Assembly (NCBI GenBank): GCA_963762435.1
Contig: CAVXLN010000029.1
Location: 372,001 to 436,000 of the forward strand
Direction of reading: 5' to 3'
Length of the DNA: 64,000 nt
Origin: JAXDMU01 sp963762435
Lineage (GTDB): Bacteria; Pseudomonadota; Alphaproteobacteria; ATCC43930; CGMCC-115725
The translations under genes and the position numbers were made by a program. How positions within the stretch are numbered: the stretch's first letter is position 1; each line of letters begins with the position of its first letter. Of this stretch, positions 61,009 to 64,000 are shown one piece after another. The notes under the pieces are model-generated. The model was not told the origin of the DNA and ran no database searches. It saw only the letters and a list, made by a program, of their open reading frames with translations.

Positions 61009-63096
61009 TCAGCCTGACCTCAAATATCGTACCACCGCATCCCGCGCGAAAAGATAGAGCAAAGTTCTAATTGCCTTACCACGTTCGCTCGCCAGCTCCG
61101 GATCGCGCGCGAGGATGAGCCGCGCCTCGTCATGGGCCACCGCCAGCAGCTCTTCGTCGGCGGCAAGATCGGCGACGCGGTAATCGGGCATCCCGCTTTG
61201 CCGCGTGCCCAGCACCTCGCCGGCGCCGCGCAGCCTCAGATCCTCCTCGGCGATACGGAACCCGTCCTCGGTCTCGCGCAGGATCTTGAGCCGCGCTTTC
61301 GCCGTCTCGCCCAAGGGCGGCGCATAGAGCAGCAGGCAGGTGGACGCCGCCTCGCCTCGCCCGATCCGGCCGCGCAGCTGATGCAGCTGGGCGAGGCCGA
61401 ATCGTTCGGCATGCTCGACCACCATGATGGAAGCTTGCGGCACATCGACCCCCACCTCGATGACCGTGGTCGCGACCAGCAGATCGATGCCGCCGCGGGC
61501 GAAACCCTCCATCACCTGGTCGCGCTCGGTCGGCTTCATGCGCCCATGGATCAGGCCCGTGCGCGGACCGAACTCGGATTCGAGCTGCGCATGGCGGTCC
61601 GTGACGGCGGCGAGATCGACGGTCTCCGATTCCTCGATCAGCGGGCAGACCCAGTAGATCTTGGTGCCGGCATCGAGCGCGCGCCTGACCGCGTCGACGA
61701 CCTCGTCGAGGCGCTCGAGCGAGATTAGGCTGGTGCGCACCGGCTTCCGCCCGGGCGGCTTCTCGTCGAGCCGCGAGGCGTCGAGATCGCCATAGCTGGT
61801 CAGCCGCAACGAGCGCGGAATCGGTGTCGCGGTCATGACCAGCACATCGACGAAGCGGCCCTTGGCAGCCAGCTGCACGCGCTGCTCGACACCGAACCGA
61901 TGCTGCTCGTCGATGACCGCGAGCGCCAGATCCTTGAAGGCGACTTCCTCCTGGAACAGCGCGTGGGTCCCGACCACGATCGGAATCGAGCCGTCGGCGA
62001 GACCGTCGAGGGTCGCCTGCCGCGCCTTGCCCTTGTCGCGGCCGGTCAAAAGGCCGATGCGGATGCCGGCCGGTGCCGCCAGCTTTTCGAGCGTGGCCGC
62101 ATGCTGGCGCGCCAGGATCTCGGTCGGCGCCATCAGGGCCGCCTGGGCCCCCGTCTCGACCGCATTCGCCATGGCGATGAGCGCCACCACCGTCTTGCCG
62201 CTGCCGACATCGCCTTGCAGCAGCCGCAGCATGCGCTCGGGTGCCGCCATGTCGCCGGCGATCTCGGCCAGCGCCAGGCGCTGGGCGCCGGTCAGGCTGA
62301 AAGGCAGCCCGCCGATGATCCGCTCCTGCAGCCGCCCGTCGCCCTTGACGATCCGGCCCGGCTGCTTCTTCGCATGCGCCCGGCTCAAGGCCAACGCCAG
62401 CTGGTCCGCCAAGAGCTCGTCATAGGCGATGCGCTGGCGCGCCGGGGTGGCAAAATCGGTGTCGGAAAGAGTCTCGGGCGCGTGAAGCTTGCGCACCGCC
62501 TCGTTCCAGCTCGGCCAGTGTTCGCGGGCGAGCAGCGCCGCATCCTGCCATTCCGGCAGCATCGGCACGCGCGCAAGGGCGGCCTCGACCGCCCTCCGCA
62601 TCATCTTCAGCGACAGGCCCGCCGTCAGCCCATAGACCGGCTCGATCCCGACCTCGAGCTCGCCGGGGGCGGCGATATAGTCGGGATGGCTCATCTGCAG
62701 GAGTTCGTTGAACCGCTCGATCCGTCCGCTCACCGTGCGCGTGGCGCCCGCCGGCAGGGCCTTGCCGAGCCAATCGCCCCTCACATGAAAGAAGACGAGC
62801 GTGATGATGCCGCTTTCGTCGAAACAGCGGACGCGATAGGGCAGGTTGGGCCAACTCGGCGGCTGATGCGCCTCCACCGTCACGGTCAGCGTCGCGATCT
62901 GGCCGGGCAGGGCTGCCGCGATCGTCGGCGTGGCGCTGCGATCGATGAGCCCGACCGGCCGATGCCAGATCAAATCGACGATCAGCGGCCCGGCCGCCTT
63001 CTCGACCAGCTTGCCATAGCGCTGGCCCACGCCTTTCAGCGCGGTGACGGGGGCAAAGAGCGGAAACAGGATCTCGGGGCGCAAGGGGGATGTCAC
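61009..63096 (-). CDS. recG: ATP-dependent DNA helicase RecG
   Basis: This 695-residue protein starts at a GTG. It has the N-terminal wedge/OB domain (IATLTVTVEAH), Walker A GDVGSGKTVVALIAMANAVETG near residue 295, a DEQHRFGVEQR box near 395, and LRGRIGRGEAASTCLLLY, which is the Q-rich RecG signature near 585. It unwinds stalled replication forks and Holliday-type junctions. The length is normal. Confidence 0.97.
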   Translation of the reverse strand: MTSPLRPEILFPLFAPVTALKGVGQRYGKLVEKAAGPLIVDLIWHRPVGLIDRSATPTIAAALPGQIATLTVTVEAHQPPSWPNLPYRVRCFDESGIITLVFFHVRGDWLGKALPAGATRTVSGRIERFNELLQMSHPDYIAAPGELEVGIEPVYGLTAGLSLKMMRRAVEAALARVPMLPEWQDAALLAREHWPSWNEAVRKLHAPETLSDTDFATPARQRIAYDELLADQLALALSRAHAKKQPGRIVKGDGRLQERIIGGLPFSLTGAQRLALAEIAGDMAAPERMLRLLQGDVGSGKTVVALIAMANAVETGAQAALMAPTEILARQHAATLEKLAAPAGIRIGLLTGRDKGKARQATLDGLADGSIPIVVGTHALFQEEVAFKDLALAVIDEQHRFGVEQRVQLAAKGRFVDVLVMTATPIPRSLRLTSYGDLDASRLDEKPPGRKPVRTSLISLERLDEVVDAVRRALDAGTKIYWVCPLIEESETVDLAAVTDRHAQLESEFGPRTGLIHGRMKPTERDQVMEGFARGGIDLLVATTVIEVGVDVPQASIMVVEHAERFGLAQLHQLRGRIGRGEAASTCLLLYAPPLGETAKARLKILRETEDGFRIAEEDLRLRGAGEVLGTRQSGMPDYRVADLAADEELLAVAHDEARLILARDPELASERGKAIRTLLYLFARDAVVRYLRSG

Positions 63097-63164
63097 ATCC
63101 GCAAGCTATCGACGCCCCGAGACTCCTTCATTGTGGCCAGTACTGTAAAGTGCTGCGGCTTACC

Positions 63165-63560
63165 TCAGTTGAACGCCGCCTCGTAGAAATTGCCGCTCTG
63201 GCGGATCGGGCTCAGGAACAGCGCCAGCCGTGCGCCGCTCGGCATGCGTACCTCGTAGAGCCCGCCCGGTAATCCGCCGACACTGCTCTGGAAGATCAGC
63301 GAGAACGCGTTGGGCAGGCCGGCCGGCCGCCGGTCGCGCGGCTCGAGGATGACGTTGGTGAGCGTGAAGGATGCCACGACCCCATCCGCCACCACGGTGA
63401 AATCCTTCCAGAGATAGGGCCGGAAATTCGCTGGGGTCAGCAGCCCGGTCTGAGCCAGTGCCGCCGATCCCATCGGGCCGAAGACTGCCGCCAGCGCGCC
63501 GGCACCCCGAAGCACGGCACGGCGCGATGCCACGAAGGCGGATTCCTGTTGCGCGCTCAT
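63165..63560 (-). CDS. Tat-exported DUF6916-like protein
   Basis: The protein has 131 residues, with GGGAGGAAAA upstream. A Tat-type signal (SRRAVLRGAGALAAVFG) precedes a small domain with FRPYLWKDFTV, NAFSLIFQSSVGGLPGGLYEVR and the ending ALFLSPIRQSGNFYEAAFN. That wording matches my memory of the DUF6916 family, of unknown function, possibly an immunoglobulin-like fold. It is likely periplasmic. It lies 16 bases downstream of the GNAT gene. Confidence 0.7.
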   Translation of the reverse strand: MSAQQESAFVASRRAVLRGAGALAAVFGPMGSAALAQTGLLTPANFRPYLWKDFTVVADGVVASFTLTNVILEPRDRRPAGLPNAFSLIFQSSVGGLPGGLYEVRMPSGARLALFLSPIRQSGNFYEAAFN

Positions 63561-63576
63561 TCTCGTTTTCCTCCCC

Positions 63577-64000
63577 TTAATGCCGGGACTGCCATTCCAT
63601 CAGTTGGTGGGGCGGCTCGTCGGCGATTTTGACGAATCCGGCATGCTGATAGAGCCGCAGCGCCGGGACATTGTAGCTCAGCACCTTGAGCCGGGCTGGC
63701 AACCCCAAGCGCCGCGGCTCCGCCAGCATCGCGTCGAGCAGCGCTCCGCCCAGGCCGATGCCCTGCGCATCCGGCAAGAGGGCGATATCGACGTAATAGA
63801 CCGAGCGCCGTCCGACATCGGTGACGATCCGGCCGATCGGCCAGCGATCGAGCTCGACGATCTCGTAGCGCGCATTCGGGTAAGTCGCGCGATAGCTCGC
63901 ATTCATCGAGCGGAACTGCATCTGCAGCAGGAATTCCCGCTCTTGCGCACCCAGCGGCACGAAGCGCAGCTCGGGCGCCCTGGTGCTCGAGAAGAGCAGA
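63577..64000 (-). CDS. GNAT family N-acetyltransferase (cut by window end)
   Basis: The frame enters from beyond 64000 and already reads LLFSSTRAPELRFVPLGAQE, so the true start is outside; the GTG at 63960 is internal. The acetyl-CoA motif is LPDAQGIGLGGALLDAMLAE, and LRLYQHAGFVKI is the typical motif B end. It acetylates an unknown amine. It is the upstream gene of a probable pair with the DUF6916-like gene. Confidence 0.88.
   Translation of the reverse strand, partial: LLFSSTRAPELRFVPLGAQEREFLLQMQFRSMNASYRATYPNARYEIVELDRWPIGRIVTDVGRRSVYYVDIALLPDAQGIGLGGALLDAMLAEPRRLGLPARLKVLSYNVPALRLYQHAGFVKIADEPPHQLMEWQSRH

Noticed and set aside
59371..61017. 548-codon plus-strand open frame
   Set aside because: Antisense of the peptide-binding protein gene.
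1..64000. tRNA, rRNA, CRISPR, insertion sequence or prophage genes
   Set aside because: No cloverleaf T-loop pattern, spaced direct repeats, transposase or phage structural genes were seen on either strand.

Overview
The window is a dense, high-GC (about two thirds G+C), mostly ordinary chromosomal segment of an alphaproteobacterium. The closest overall match in gene content is the Rhodospirillales: phaR next to the polyhydroxybutyrate (PHB) genes, a complete ccr/mcd/ecm set for the ethylmalonyl-CoA pathway, a DUF3775 protein, a twin-TM small protein and an alphaproteobacterial style of overlapping operons. This assignment is an inference from gene content, not from a marker tree. I see no tRNA, rRNA, CRISPR array, insertion sequence or prophage.

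Layout. 1-8.9 kb: the end of a TauE/SafE permease, a short alanyl-tRNA synthetase of unusual type coupled to a Nudix hydrolase, a quinone-oxidoreductase-like enzyme, two Tat-exported proteins (a DipZ-like thioredoxin fold with a lost cysteine and an epoxide hydrolase), a zinc-ribbon Nudix enzyme and a Sco1-type copper protein. 9.0-10.9 kb: a low-GC two-gene island with a degenerate ImmA/IrrE-like protein and a 142-residue partner. 11-21 kb: a YfhO-like membrane protein, an aminotransferase, a CoA transferase/racemase, a pentapeptide-repeat protein, an arylamine N-acetyltransferase, then an orphan TRAP-type binding protein directly followed by a chemoreceptor. 21-31 kb: a peroxiredoxin, an ACT-like small protein coupled to citramalate synthase behind a possible leader-peptide region, a complete branched-chain-type ABC transporter (livFGMH plus binding protein) and an MgtC-like gene.

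31-51 kb is the metabolic heart. It holds phaE-like/phaC/phaA/phaB with divergent phaR, 3-hydroxybutyryl-CoA dehydrogenase, etfAB, a B12 adenosyltransferase, methylsuccinyl-CoA dehydrogenase (mcd), crotonyl-CoA carboxylase/reductase (ccr) and, divergently, ethylmalonyl-CoA mutase (ecm). PHB storage and C2 assimilation share acetoacetyl-CoA and 3-hydroxybutyryl-CoA, so the same genes can send acetyl-CoA into polymer or, through crotonyl-CoA, into the ethylmalonyl-CoA route. Mcd needs ETF and Ecm needs adenosyl-B12; both helper functions are encoded alongside.

51-64 kb: scattered housekeeping and catabolic genes, including a Nudix/DUF4743 enzyme, GluQ-type tRNA modification enzyme, an esterase, a possible noncoding RNA ending in a strong terminator before an HNH protein, an N-acyl-D-amino-acid deacylase-like enzyme, a Tat-exported hydrolase, a peptide-binding protein, recG and a GNAT enzyme cut by the window end.

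Four genes (23.9-24.5 kb unknown, MgtC-like, etfB, and a toroid-repeat protein at 51 kb) each read in two frames, and each is restored by removing one base. Because etfB is normally needed and its neighbours are intact, uncorrected single-base insertions in the assembly are a serious possibility.
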